A stretch of DNA of 64,000 bases from the NCBI RefSeq assembly GCF_050717535.1, contig NZ_JBOITM010000085.1, forward strand, positions 5,748-69,747. The letters run 5' to 3'. Positions 44,037 to 52,985 of this stretch are shown here, one piece after another. Position numbers and translations under genes: made by a program. Below the pieces are notes generated by a model. That model was not told the DNA's origin, made no database searches, and was given only the letters and a program-made list of their open reading frames with translations. This DNA comes from Clostridium_AD sp050717535. Its GTDB lineage: Bacteria; Bacillota; Clostridia; Clostridiales; Clostridiaceae. How positions within the stretch are numbered: the first letter of the stretch is position 1; each line of letters begins with the position of its first letter.

Positions 44037-45155
44037 ATGGGAAAAATAGATTTGATAAACTTAGCAAATAAATATTTGAAAAATGAAGAATCTAATTTTA
44101 CTGGGTATTTAATGTATAAGGACCAAAAAGTAGCTGAAATAAAAGACACAGAGTTTGTAAAATCTTTGGATGACAATTTATTACCAGTAATAATGATAAA
44201 TAAGAATGCAGGATCCTTAGAAGTGTGGCTACAAACTAGAGTAATAGATACTCATAGGACTAATTCAAGGCAGGTAAGGCGTAGATTAAGTGTTAGGTCA
44301 GAGGTTCCTAAGGAAATAGTTATTAAAGCTAGAGCTATATGTATTACAGATAGCTATTGGTTAAAATGGATAAATGAAGATATAACTTATAAAGAAGTAA
44401 GAAGTAGGTTATCTGATGGGCTAAATACTGTTGCTTTATACGGCAATGCTTCAGAAATAAATTTTAAAGATCTAGATATAAGTCCTGAATTAACCAACAT
44501 CGGGAGTTTTGAGAAGTGCTGGAAGCTTATTGAGGGATGTTGGTATATGATAAAAAAGGGTACTTATAAGGAAAATTTTGCGGAAGTATTAATAGCAAAC
44601 ATTGCTATTAATCTTGGATTTGATGCGGTTAAATATGAAGCTATTGAAGATGGTGTATTAGTTAAGTGTAAAGACTTTACTAATAATGGAGAAGTCGACT
44701 TCGAGCCAATGTTCAGCTTTGTTCGCGATTATTGGGAAATAGATGATTCTATAAGTATTATAAAAGAACTTGGTTACATAGAAGAGTTCTTGAACATTAC
44801 ATTTATGGATGCGCTGTGCTATAACATAGATAGACATACATTTAACTTTGGAATATTAAGAAAGGATGGAGAACCAGTAGGACTTGCACCAAATTTTGAT
44901 AATAATTTAGGCTTATCAGGAGTTCTTAATAATAGTGGTTTAGAAAGTACATGGTATTCAACATCATTTACAAGAAATAATTATAAGCCAATATTAGATG
45001 AGTATAATTATAATGTACCTAAGATTGATTTAGAAGAGATAAAAGTAATTATAAATAATACATTAAAAGGATTTCCGTCGTTACAGTCGGAATCTGGATT
45101 TAGTGAAGTTGTATTTAAGATAATAAAAAATAATTATGAAGAACTATTGAAGTAA
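44037..45155 (+). CDS. HipA/CtkA-like protein kinase
   Basis: 372 residues. The C-terminal half shows the HipA kinase signatures: FMDALCYNIDRHTFNFGIL (catalytic loop NxDRHxxNxG, near residue 265) and APNFDNNLGL (metal-binding DN). The N-terminal half (about 1-150) is not a typical HipA N-terminal lobe and carries WLQTRVIDTHRTNSRQVRRRL. No HipB-like antitoxin is encoded beside it. Such proteins phosphorylate aminoacyl-tRNA synthetases or other targets in toxin-antitoxin or host-interaction roles; the role here is open. ATG (44037) follows TATGGAGGAG. Confidence 0.8.
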   Translation: MGKIDLINLANKYLKNEESNFTGYLMYKDQKVAEIKDTEFVKSLDDNLLPVIMINKNAGSLEVWLQTRVIDTHRTNSRQVRRRLSVRSEVPKEIVIKARAICITDSYWLKWINEDITYKEVRSRLSDGLNTVALYGNASEINFKDLDISPELTNIGSFEKCWKLIEGCWYMIKKGTYKENFAEVLIANIAINLGFDAVKYEAIEDGVLVKCKDFTNNGEVDFEPMFSFVRDYWEIDDSISIIKELGYIEEFLNITFMDALCYNIDRHTFNFGILRKDGEPVGLAPNFDNNLGLSGVLNNSGLESTWYSTSFTRNNYKPILDEYNYNVPKIDLEEIKVIINNTLKGFPSLQSESGFSEVVFKIIKNNYEELLK

Positions 45156-45457
45156 GAAAATTAGAAGAGCCTGAGTATTTTTATTTGAGAGAAGTGAATA
45201 AAGCATTGTCAAAAATAAAATAGTTGAAAAAGAAAAAAGAAACATCGTATGCGTGAGACTTATAAGAATAAGATTAAGGATGTATTCTTTCCCAAAAGTA
45301 TGAAATATCTAGGAGCAGACATATATAATATGTCTGCTATGTTAATTTTAAACATATTTGTTAGCTGGGTATTGATAAACATGTAGGAAGAAAAGGGGAA
45401 AATTGGTTTGGATGTGATATAATATAAAAGCAATATTCTGCAAGGAGGAAAAAATGT
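45156..45457 (+). other. Gene-free stretch with a hairpin
   Basis: Contains the inverted repeat AGCAGACAT / ATGTCTGCT (45314-45338) followed by ATGTTAATTTT, a probable terminator of the HipA-like gene. A short open stretch just after 45155 (EEPEYFYLREVNKALSKIK) has no start codon. Nothing else seen. Confidence 0.5.
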
Positions 45458-46903
45458 ATGATAGGTAAATTACTTTTAAATAGATATGAATTATTAGAGA
45501 AAATTGGCGAGGGTGGCATGGGGACTGTCTATAAAGCAAAGTGCCATTTATTAAATAGATTTGTTGCTGTAAAGATATTAAAAGCAGAGTTAAATGATGA
45601 TGAAGAGTTTGTTGGTAGGTTTAAAAAGGAAGCTACATCTATTGCCAGATTGTCACATCCCAACATAGTGAATGTTCATGATGCCTCTGAAGAAGAACAT
45701 ATTAATTTTATAGTTATGGAATATATTGATGGTAAAACATTAAAGAGTGTAATAAAGGAAAATGGCAGACTTAGCTCAGTGGAGACAGTAGATATAGCTT
45801 TTCAAGTAGCAAAAGCACTTGAGTGTGCACATAAAAACAAGATAATTCATCGAGATATAAAACCCGATAATATTATGATAATGGAAGATAATATGGTTAA
45901 GGTTATGGATTTTGGAATAGCTAAAGTTGACGATTCAAAAACTGCAACCAATGCTAATGGTATTATGGGCACAGTACGTTATCTTTCTCCAGAACAAGCA
46001 AAAGGAAATATTGCAGATTGTAGAACAGATATATATTCCTTAGGTATTGTGATGTATGAAATGGTAACAGGGAAAGTACCTTATAATGCAGAAAGTGCTA
46101 TTTCCATAGCTATGATGCATATCCAAGAACCTGTTATTCCACCAAAAGAAATTATTAGTGATATACCTGAAAATATAAACGCAGTAATTGTGAAATGCAT
46201 GGAAAAAGAGCCCAATAAAAGATATCAAACAGCTAGGGAAGTGGCGGATGTTTTAGAGAAAATCAAGGAACATTCTAATTTTGAAACTGAAATGTATAGT
46301 GGTCAAGACGATGCTACAATGTTTATGGGCGCAGTAGTGGGCTTAGATATACCAAATGATTTTACAACACTTATGAGTGAACCTTCAGAAGACGAAATCA
46401 CAATGATGAATACAGATAAAGAAGTATTATCTACAAAAAAGAAACTAAGTAAGAAAAAAAAGGCAATGATAATTATATCATCACTTATTTTGGTTATGAT
46501 TGTTGGAGTTCTAGGGAAACTTCTATCTAATGGGAAGTCTACTAAAAATCAAACTCCTATTGTAAAGACTACAACCACAGCAGAACCAGTAATCGAAAAG
46601 AAAATGGTGCCATCACTTATTGGAAATACTCAAGATGTTGCAGAGCAAACTGTTGCTACTAATGGATTTATTCTTGGTAATATAACAAATAATTATAGCG
46701 ACAGTATTGAAAAGGGATTAGTTATTAGTCAAACACCTGTGGTAAATACATCCTATGAAAAGGGTGGTAAAATAGCTTTAGTAATAAGCCAAGGTAAGAA
46801 AATTGTCCAGGCTACTAGTGTACAAGTAAAACCAGCACCAGCACCAAAAAAACCAGCACCACCAGCAAAGAAAGAAAAAGATGTGAAGAAGCATAAACAC
46901 TAG
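45458..46903 (+). CDS. Ser/Thr protein kinase with one PASTA domain (PrkC/Stk1 type)
   Basis: 481 residues. Kinase domain 10-270: glycine loop IGEGGMGTVYKA, Lys in VAVKILK, catalytic HRDIKPDN, MDFGIAK, GTVRYLSPEQAKG. Juxtamembrane linker, one helix near residues 330-350, one PASTA domain (about 384-450: VPSLIGNTQDVAEQTVATNGFILG) and a Lys/Pro/Ala tail. PrkC-type kinases usually carry three or more PASTA units, so this is a short form. Senses muropeptides or lipid II outside and phosphorylates cytoplasmic proteins. No PP2C phosphatase gene beside it, which is unusual. Confidence 0.95.
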   Translation: MIGKLLLNRYELLEKIGEGGMGTVYKAKCHLLNRFVAVKILKAELNDDEEFVGRFKKEATSIARLSHPNIVNVHDASEEEHINFIVMEYIDGKTLKSVIKENGRLSSVETVDIAFQVAKALECAHKNKIIHRDIKPDNIMIMEDNMVKVMDFGIAKVDDSKTATNANGIMGTVRYLSPEQAKGNIADCRTDIYSLGIVMYEMVTGKVPYNAESAISIAMMHIQEPVIPPKEIISDIPENINAVIVKCMEKEPNKRYQTAREVADVLEKIKEHSNFETEMYSGQDDATMFMGAVVGLDIPNDFTTLMSEPSEDEITMMNTDKEVLSTKKKLSKKKKAMIIISSLILVMIVGVLGKLLSNGKSTKNQTPIVKTTTTAEPVIEKKMVPSLIGNTQDVAEQTVATNGFILGNITNNYSDSIEKGLVISQTPVVNTSYEKGGKIALVISQGKKIVQATSVQVKPAPAPKKPAPPAKKEKDVKKHKH

Positions 46904-47018
46904 TGCTTTCTGAAGAAATACCTGTAAGCAGTGAGGTCAGTGTAGTGTATAACACCATATTTTTATAAAAAAGATTAAATTAAGGGTATTCTAGGTATGA
47001 TCTAAAGATTAGAATCTC

Positions 47019-47159
47019 TTGTTTATTGTTGGAATTTTAGGATTAACATTTGGTGTTAAAAAAAGGAATAGGACAATTATGATTATTTCTGTAGTTACTT
47101 TTATAATTATAATTGCATTTACATTGTTTTTAATATTTATCATAATACCTGCAATGTAG
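47019..47159 (+). CDS. Small two-helix membrane peptide, possible DUF4190 remnant
   Basis: 46 codons from a TTG at 47019: FIVGILGLTFGVKKRNRTI, then a hydrophobic helix from MIISVVTFIIIIAFTL to an end at PAM. The GILGLxFGxKxR motif is what follows the first helix in DUF4190-type membrane proteins, so this may be the 3' half of a lost gene. No clear RBS. Confidence 0.4.
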   Translation: MFIVGILGLTFGVKKRNRTIMIISVVTFIIIIAFTLFLIFIIIPAM

Positions 47160-47244
47160 TTAAATATAAAGTTTATATTTTTTAATCTTCATATGTGGCA
47201 TCATAATATAAGAAATCAAATTCCTTATACTTGAAATTTATGTT

Positions 47245-47320
47245 ATAATTAGTATAAAAATAATCTGAAATTTAGTATATACTTGTAAAAGTTTATGAAT
47301 TAAAATTATTTTAAGGAGAT
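47245..47320 (+). repeat. Duplicated promoter/leader, copy 1
   Basis: TGTTATAATTAGTATAA, AATTTAGTATATACTTGTAAAA and TTAAAATTATTTTAAGGAGATG match 57889-57968 almost base for base, upstream of the intact DUF2007-like gene. The similarity then jumps over the zinc-ribbon part of that gene. Confidence 0.85.
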
Positions 47321-47516
47321 GGTTATATCAGTTAGTCAGGATTTTGATGCAAGAATAATTGAATCGAAGTTAACAGCTTTTGGTATACCCTCATTAAAAA
47401 AATGTAAAGGTATTGATGGTATTTATGGGTTTCCAGGTAATTCTGAATTTGATATATACGTACCTTCTAAGTTACTTGATAATGCAAGAGACATAATTGA
47501 TAATCAGAATAAATAA
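47319..47516 (+). pseudogene. DUF2007-like gene copy lacking its zinc ribbon
   Basis: 65 residues, ISVSQDFDARIIESKLTAFG, IPSLKKCKGIDGIYGFPGNSE, DIYVPSKLLDNARDII, near-identical to residues 48-107 of the protein at 57974. About 140 bp corresponding to the N-terminal Cys-rich domain and linker are gone, exactly at the RBS: the only start codon, ATG 47319, lies within AAGGAGATGG itself, so initiation should be poor. Read as an internal deletion of a duplicated gene, although the reading frame is preserved. Confidence 0.75.
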
Positions 47517-47651
47517 ATAAATTACGTGGCTAAAGTCGTAAATTACATTGGGCTAAGGCCATTTAATATTATGACACTTTTGCCTATAATTGTAATATAA
47601 ATATTGACATTAAGCAATTTTGTTGATATAGTTTTACTCATATAATAATAC

Positions 47652-47930
47652 TGTGAAGAGAAGAAGTAGAAATCATAGGTTTTCAACAGAAAGTTACCGG
47701 TTGATGAGAGGTGCAGAAAACAGATTTTGAATACGTCTCTGAGTAGCGAACTGAAAGGATTTTATATCTTAGTAGGCTTCTGACGGGTGCGACCGTTACA
47801 TCGCTAAGGTATAAGTGCTTTAGCACCGTACCTTATGAGGTTTACACAGTGATGTGTAAACAAAACCGAGGTGGTAACACGCGAGCAAAGCTCATGTCCT
47901 CTGCATAATGCAGAGGACATGAGCTTTTTT
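47652..47930 (+). promoter_or_regulatory. T-box leader, tyrosine specifier (UAC)
   Basis: Specifier TAC at 47732-47734 in TTGAA-TAC-GTCTCTGAG; T-box sequence ACCGAGGTGGTAACACGCGA at about 47865-47884; then a terminator with a 19-bp stem AAAGCTCATGTCCTCTGCA / TGCAGAGGACATGAGCTTT and T-run (47887-47930). Uncharged tRNA-Tyr would favour read-through into tyrS. Confidence 0.93.
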
Positions 47931-47955
47931 ATATTTTTTATATTCTTATTTATAT

Positions 47956-48813
47956 GTTAAATTTAATAGTGAGTGGTTGCCAAAACTTAATTTTGAAGAT
48001 GTACTAAAACTTGCAGGAAAGGTTACAGTTGCAAGAATACTTGAAAGAGATGATTTTGAAAAACGGTACAAAAACAACGAACCTATTGGTCTTCATGAAT
48101 TTTTTTATCCCTTGATGCAAGCATATGATTCAGTACAATTAAAGGCAGATATTGAAATGGGAGGAACAGACCAAACTTTTAATATTCTTATGGGACGTAC
48201 TATGCAAAAGGATTACGGCCTTGAGAGTCAAGTAGCCTTGTTTATGCCATTACTTGAGGGTACAGATGGATTTCAAAAAATGAGCAAGAGTTTAGGAAAT
48301 TATATTGGTATATATGAGGATGCAGTTTCGATTTATCAAAAGACAATGTCTATTCCAGATAACCTTATTATTAAATACTTTGAACTTGCAACGGATATTC
48401 ATCCAGATGAGATAGAAGTGCTCAAATTAGAACTTAAGAAACCCAAAACAAACCCGCGTGATGTTAAAATGCGTCTAGCTAAAGAAATAACAATATTATA
48501 TTGTGGTATATTGGAAGCAGAAGCTGCAGAGGAACATTTTAAGACTGTGTTTCAAAAGAATCGTATTCCAAAGGATATAGATGAGCTTATTCTGACTCCA
48601 GATTGTTTTACACAAAAGGGTGAAATTGACCTAATAAAGGTTATTGTTAAAAGTGGAATTGCTAGTAGTAATAACGAAGCTAGACGACTTATTGCCCAAA
48701 ATGCTGTGAAAATAGATGGTGAAAAACTTAATGATTCTGTAATGAAAAATCCAGATAATAGTTTTGTTATCCAAGTTGGAAAAGCGAAATTTATTAAAGT
48801 AAAAAGTGCTTAA
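47956..48813 (+). pseudogene. tyrS: tyrS lacking its 5' third (tyrosyl-tRNA synthetase)
   Basis: Homology starts abruptly at VKFNSEWLPKLNFEDVLKLAGK, which aligns to about residue 125 of the normal 400-residue enzyme. The Rossmann half with the HIGH motif and the first part of the tyrosine pocket are missing. What remains is intact: GGTDQTFNILMGR, KMSKS in FQKMSKSLGNYIG, and the C-terminal S4 RNA-binding domain (SGIASSNNEARRLIAQNAVKIDGEKL). No ATG is in frame, only TTG 47977 without an RBS. The deletion begins just after the T-box terminator. Cannot be catalytically active; another TyrS must exist. Confidence 0.9.
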
Positions 48814-48863
48814 GCAACTTTTACCATATAGAATATATTTTAAAAAATTTAGGAGGCGGTAAA

Positions 48864-49565
48864 ATGAAATACACTATAAAACCAGAGGTGTTTGAACTTA
48901 ATCCCAATCTTCGTTTTGGGATAATTATTGCAGAGGAACTCATGAATACAGAAACCTTACCAAAGGAAACCGAAAGGCTTAGAAATGCAGAGAAAAATGT
49001 GAGGGAAATAATAAAGCCGGAAGAACTTAAAACTCAACCCATAATTAAGGGGTATAGGCTTGTACTTCAAAATGCAGGCATAAATCCAAATAAATTTGTA
49101 AATTCCATGGAAGCTATGATGAAAAGGGTGCTTAAAGGTGGCCAGCTTCCTACAATAAACTCCTTAGTAGACCTGTGCAATGCAATATCAATAGAGAACC
49201 AGGTTTCATTAGGAGGACATGATTTAGCTGATATTGAGGATGACCTTTCCGTAGGTTTTACTAAGGGAACCGAGAAATTTCTTCCTTTTGGAGCAGAGGA
49301 ATATGAACCAGTAGAGGCAGGAGAACTTGTTTTTACCAGCGGTGAAGTCGTACAAACAAGAAAATGGGTATGGCGTCAAAGTGAATTGGGAAAGATGACA
49401 CTTAATACTCATAATGTATTTTTTCAGTTGGTAGGTTTTGACGATGCTCCAGATAGTCCGCTTATAAAATCATTGGATGCCTTAGAAGAGATTCTTAAGC
49501 AAAAATTCAAGGGCACCTATAAAAGATATATTGTTAAACCTGAGAACCCGGAGATAGAGTTTTAA
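48864..49565 (+). CDS. B3/B4 tRNA-binding domain protein
   Basis: 233 residues, whole protein made of the B3/B4 domain otherwise found in the beta subunit of phenylalanyl-tRNA synthetase. Recognisable pieces: YRLVLQNAGINPNKFVNSMEAMMKRVLKGGQLPTINSLVDLCNAISIENQVSLGGHDL, then ELVFTSGEVVQTRKWVWRQSELGKMT and FFQLVGFDD. Some stand-alone members edit mischarged aminoacyl-tRNA. ATG at 48864 after GGAGGCGG. It follows tyrS by 50 bp and could be cotranscribed from the tyr T-box. Confidence 0.92.
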   Translation: MKYTIKPEVFELNPNLRFGIIIAEELMNTETLPKETERLRNAEKNVREIIKPEELKTQPIIKGYRLVLQNAGINPNKFVNSMEAMMKRVLKGGQLPTINSLVDLCNAISIENQVSLGGHDLADIEDDLSVGFTKGTEKFLPFGAEEYEPVEAGELVFTSGEVVQTRKWVWRQSELGKMTLNTHNVFFQLVGFDDAPDSPLIKSLDALEEILKQKFKGTYKRYIVKPENPEIEF

Positions 49566-49697
49566 AAAAATACCTTTTCACACTGGTTTAATTTATAAGC
49601 CACATTAAAGAATCATAGGAGTTATCTAAGATTTAGAATATTTTTACATTGTATTTCAATAAAATGGCCTTAGATTGTAAGGCCATAGGTGAGAGAA

Positions 49698-49892
49698 CTA
49701 TTGATTTTTTTTAACATCGCAAGTTGAAATCCCTAAGATGTCATAACTAGGGCAATAACGAATTGAGCCTGTTATTATCGGTACGAGGCCAATAATCCCC
49801 CACCAACTTTTGAAGTATAAACCTATAAGAACGATTAATATGCCGATCAAAATTCTAATAGTTTGATCGGTTTTACCAACATTACATTTCAC
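49698..49892 (-). CDS. DUF2892 (YgaP-like transmembrane) protein
   Basis: 64 residues: MKCNVGKTDQTIRILIGILIVLIGLYF, a short loop KSWWGIIGLVPIITGSIRYCPSYDILGISTC. Two helices and the closing RxCPxYxxxGxxTC are the DUF2892 pattern. GTG start after GAGGTGATT. Function unknown, often linked with rhodanese-type proteins. Confidence 0.88.
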   Translation of the reverse strand: MKCNVGKTDQTIRILIGILIVLIGLYFKSWWGIIGLVPIITGSIRYCPSYDILGISTCDVKKNQ

Positions 49893-50351
49893 TTAAATCA
49901 CCTCAAAGATATTTTGTCCAATATCTTTGAATTTAATGTAAATAAGTAAATAAATTCAATATAAAATAGATAACGGGAGTTGATTATCGATGAACAGGAA
50001 GCTGCTAGTGGGATTCATTGAGGGAGTAAACTTGTTTTAAAGATTGCTAATCGCACATAAAAGAAAATTAGTTTTTATGGGATCAATTTCTGAAGCCAAG
50101 TCTATTTAAAGTGCGTCGCACTGGCATTTTTGACTACATAAATGATAAAAAAAATGAGGGATATTTATATTGAAATCTATAACATATGAATGCACATATG
50201 GTTATTAGTGTTTTAAATAGGAATAAGTGGTATGATTAAACAAATGGCTAGTGTAAAAATTGTAAAATATGGTGGTGCTAGAAAATGGAAAGCAATTTCT
50301 TCGTAAAAGAGTAAATTAATTAGAATATATCTATTGTTATTATAGGGGTGG
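49893..50351 (+). other. Gene-free stretch
   Basis: Contains the inverted repeat AAAGATATT-TTGTCC-AATATCTTT (49907-49930) and two very short open frames (MNRKLLVGFIEGVNLF at 49990; MIKQMASVKIVKYGGARKWK at 50233) with no recognised homology. They could be worn gene remnants; no RNA element was recognised. Confidence 0.4.
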
Positions 50352-50819
50352 GTGAAAAAAATCTTGAAAAAATTATCTAAAAGGACGTATATTATAATTG
50401 CAATTTGTACTATTACTATTATATATTTTATAGGAATTAATAATTATAGAAAACCAATTACATTACACAAAACATTTAGTAATGTAACCGTGTCAAAATC
50501 AAGTATTAAGAAAATAGAAAAAATTGAAATGAATTCTAAAATATATAAGGGTATATATAAAGGTTCTATAATTGACGTTAATCTTCATTTCACAAACCGT
50601 ATAGAAGGTGAAATTATTATAGACGGTAAGGAGTATAGATTTAATGGGTATACAGGGAAATCCAAGCTTACCAATATACTTGGTGATGTATATGAAAAAA
50701 ATCAAAATGATTCAGCTGTATTTTGGTTTAAAATGAAAGATTTAGATTCCATGGAACTAATACGAGTTGATGGTTCTGATAAGTCTGGTAAGTCTGATTA
50801 TATAATAGAGGCGATTTAA
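50352..50819 (+). CDS. Hypothetical membrane-anchored protein
   Basis: 155 residues from a GTG at 50352 just after GGGGTGG. One N-terminal helix (about 12-30), then an extracellular beta-rich part (YKGIYKGSIIDVNLHFTNRIEGEIIIDGKEYRFNGYTGKS ... FWFKMKDLDSMELIRVDGSDKSGKSDYIIEAI). No lipobox, no recognised family. Confidence 0.65.
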   Translation: MKKILKKLSKRTYIIIAICTITIIYFIGINNYRKPITLHKTFSNVTVSKSSIKKIEKIEMNSKIYKGIYKGSIIDVNLHFTNRIEGEIIIDGKEYRFNGYTGKSKLTNILGDVYEKNQNDSAVFWFKMKDLDSMELIRVDGSDKSGKSDYIIEAI

Positions 50820-51021
50820 ATTTAGAGGTGACGGTATATTTTTATATAGTTTAGTAGTCATAAACTTACGATACTTTGTTTTATTTGTTTCGAGTTTATT
50901 GTAGGGGTGGCTACTGCAGGTATATATTATGCATTTGTAAAATAAGATGGTTGAACATAATTTTATAAAGCTGATACTTTGAAACTTTCATATAGAACTA
51001 AATCATAAAGGAGTTGGAATT

Positions 51022-51531
51022 ATGAATAAAAAGAAAGGCTTTATTTTGGTAATTTGTTTACTTGTAACATCAGTATTAACATTCTTATTAATTAACGAAA
51101 TTAAAATCTCTAATGAAAATAGTTCGCTTAAAAATGGAAAAGGTGCAATAATTCAAGCTAATGTGCGATATATTTCACTTGCTGTTTATGATTCAAAGAA
51201 GGATTTATCCAGTAATAGTATCTCTGACATGAATAGAGATTATTGGAAGTTCAATGAATTTACTATGTTTGATATGCCCCAAGGTGTAATAACATCCTAT
51301 TTATTAAACATAAGAAATGACTTTTCAGAATTAATTAGATTAAATGAAACTAATTCTTCACAGCAAGAAATAAATCAAAGGAAAACTATATTAGAAAAGG
51401 AACTTTCAAGACTGGGTACTTCATTATCAATAATAAAGGAAGATTGCGAAACTGACAATAATAAGTATTTTCTATTAAATTCCGAAGGTAATATAACAAT
51501 GCAAAATGTCTTAAAGATATTGCTTGAATAA
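51022..51531 (+). CDS. Hypothetical membrane-anchored helical protein
   Basis: 169 residues; one N-terminal hydrophobic helix (about 7-25) and a soluble helical domain (VITSYLLNIRNDFSELIRLNETNSSQQEINQRKTILEKELSRLGTSLSIIKED). ATG at 51022 after AAAGGAGTTGG. Same direction as its neighbours at 50.3 and 51.6 kb, each with its own RBS. No family recognised. Confidence 0.65.
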   Translation: MNKKKGFILVICLLVTSVLTFLLINEIKISNENSSLKNGKGAIIQANVRYISLAVYDSKKDLSSNSISDMNRDYWKFNEFTMFDMPQGVITSYLLNIRNDFSELIRLNETNSSQQEINQRKTILEKELSRLGTSLSIIKEDCETDNNKYFLLNSEGNITMQNVLKILLE

Positions 51532-51607
51532 GTTAATATTAAATGATTCTAAATTTTTATTTATATCCAATTTTTAAAAATCGAGAATTTATTGGGAGCG
51601 GATTGAA

Positions 51608-51808
51608 ATGAGCATTGAAAAAATGTTGTTTAAAAAAATGAGCATTAAAAAGATTAGAATTTTAACAATCAGTAATATTATTATTCTATTATTGAATTGG
51701 TTCACTTATAGAAAGTTCACTTATGTCATTGGTGTACTATGTGTTGCTTTAATTGCAAATATATATGGTTGTATATTTTTTAATGAAAAAAATAGGGCTA
51801 ATAGATAA
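51608..51808 (+). CDS. Small two-helix membrane protein
   Basis: 66 residues; a charged amphipathic start (MSIEKMLFKKMSIKKIRI), then two hydrophobic helices and a short tail NEKNRANR. ATG 51608 follows GGGAGCGG. Unknown function. It converges on the zinc-ribbon gene. Confidence 0.55.
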   Translation: MSIEKMLFKKMSIKKIRILTISNIIILLLNWFTYRKFTYVIGVLCVALIANIYGCIFFNEKNRANR

Positions 51809-51837
51809 ACTATAGAAATGTATAACATTCTAAATAA

Positions 51838-51875
51838 CAAAAAAATAACACTAACAGTTATGTCAGTGCTTAAAT
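51838..51875 (-). terminator. Terminator of the chaperone-like operon
   Basis: Minus strand: AGCACTGAC-ATAACT-GTTAGTGTT followed by ATTTTTTTG, just past the stop at 51882. Confidence 0.8.
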
Positions 51876-51881
51876 AAAAAC

Positions 51882-52292
51882 TTAAAGTAGAATTCGCATT
51901 TCAAATTCCTTATTGCAACTAGGACATTTAACTGTATGTTTTCCCCTAACTCGTTTTAAACGAAGTACCTTCTTGCAATGTGGACATTTGCGAAAACGAT
52001 GTGTTTTAATTTCTTTTATTTTACGAATTTGAAAAGTTCCTTTTGATTTAACAGGTTTCCAAATCTTCATAAACTTTTCATTTTCCATGCGCCTTTTGTA
52101 AATATTTCGTGATAACGTTCTGAAAATAGTCCAAATCAGAACAGCAAACATTAAAATGCTAATAATACTAGAACCTATAAAAGTATTAGCAACTATCAAA
52201 ATAAAATATGCTCCAATCAAAGCAATATACAGTTGATCTGTACCATATCTGCCATACATAAACTGTGCTAACTTATTTTTAAGATTTCCCAT
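51882..52292 (-). CDS. Membrane zinc-ribbon protein of the DnaK cassette
   Basis: 136 residues from the ATG at 52292, after AGGGGTG (a GTG at 52301 is part of it). Two hydrophobic helices (about 22-60), a basic linker, then a zinc ribbon: CPHCKKVLRLKRVRGKHTVKCPSCNKEF. Last gene of a four-gene minus-strand operon behind a J-domain protein, a DUF5685 protein and a DnaK paralog. The co-occurrence suggests a membrane-bound adaptor for this chaperone set; inferred. Confidence 0.8.
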   Translation of the reverse strand: MGNLKNKLAQFMYGRYGTDQLYIALIGAYFILIVANTFIGSSIISILMFAVLIWTIFRTLSRNIYKRRMENEKFMKIWKPVKSKGTFQIRKIKEIKTHRFRKCPHCKKVLRLKRVRGKHTVKCPSCNKEFEMRILL

Positions 52293-52322
52293 TTTATTCA
52301 CCCCTCATAAATACAATTGTCC

Positions 52323-52985
52323 TTAGCATCCACAGAATAATTTAGCAAAACAAAACCCTAAACATAGCTTGTTTAAACCACTTATGGGCATGCCAAAGTT
52401 CTGGCTTTGCTGCTGATACACACGACCGCTGCTTTGTAGTTGACTTAATATTCTTTGATATTCAAAATTATTGGGTTCCATTTGCACTGCCATTTTTGCG
52501 TGATTTAATGATGTAATGTTGTTGCCCAGACCGGAATTTGCAATTGCACTGTAATAGTACCACTGTGCATTTCTACTTGTGATGCTTTCCAGCACAGTGA
52601 GTGCTTCATTATAATATCCTGCACTCAAATAGCTATTAACCGAATCAAATTCCGAATATTGAGATCGCTGTTGCTGACCTCCGCCGGAAGATCTAAAGGC
52701 TCCAAAAGGATCGAAGCCACCAAAGGGATTATCTTCACCATAAGAATTGTTACGTGTACCATATGAACTTTGGTCACTATAACCACCACTACTGCTTTGA
52801 GTAGCTTTACCACTTTTTATCTGTTCATAAGCAGCGTTAATTTCACTCATTTTTTTTGTAGTATCAACACCACCCTGATTTAAGTCTGGATGGTATTTTT
52901 TCGCTAATCTGCGATAAGCTTTAGTAATTTCCTCCTTTGAATCTGTTGAAGAAACACCAAGTGCTTCATAAGGATCAGATATCAT
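52323..52985 (-). CDS. J-domain protein with C-terminal repeats
   Basis: 220 residues. N-terminal J domain (residues 3-62) with AYRRLAKKYHPDL containing the essential HPD. A Ser/Gly/Gln/Tyr-rich linker (65-115) resembles the G/F region, followed by a TPR-like helical segment (SVNSYLSAGYYNEALTVLES ... NNFEYQRILSQLQ) and a Cys-rich tail LCLGFCFAKLFCGC. It has no zinc-finger domain of classical DnaJ. The start overlaps the DUF5685 stop by 1 bp. Co-chaperone of the adjacent DnaK paralog. Confidence 0.9.
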   Translation of the reverse strand: MISDPYEALGVSSTDSKEEITKAYRRLAKKYHPDLNQGGVDTTKKMSEINAAYEQIKSGKATQSSSGGYSDQSSYGTRNNSYGEDNPFGGFDPFGAFRSSGGGQQQRSQYSEFDSVNSYLSAGYYNEALTVLESITSRNAQWYYYSAIANSGLGNNITSLNHAKMAVQMEPNNFEYQRILSQLQSSGRVYQQQSQNFGMPISGLNKLCLGFCFAKLFCGC

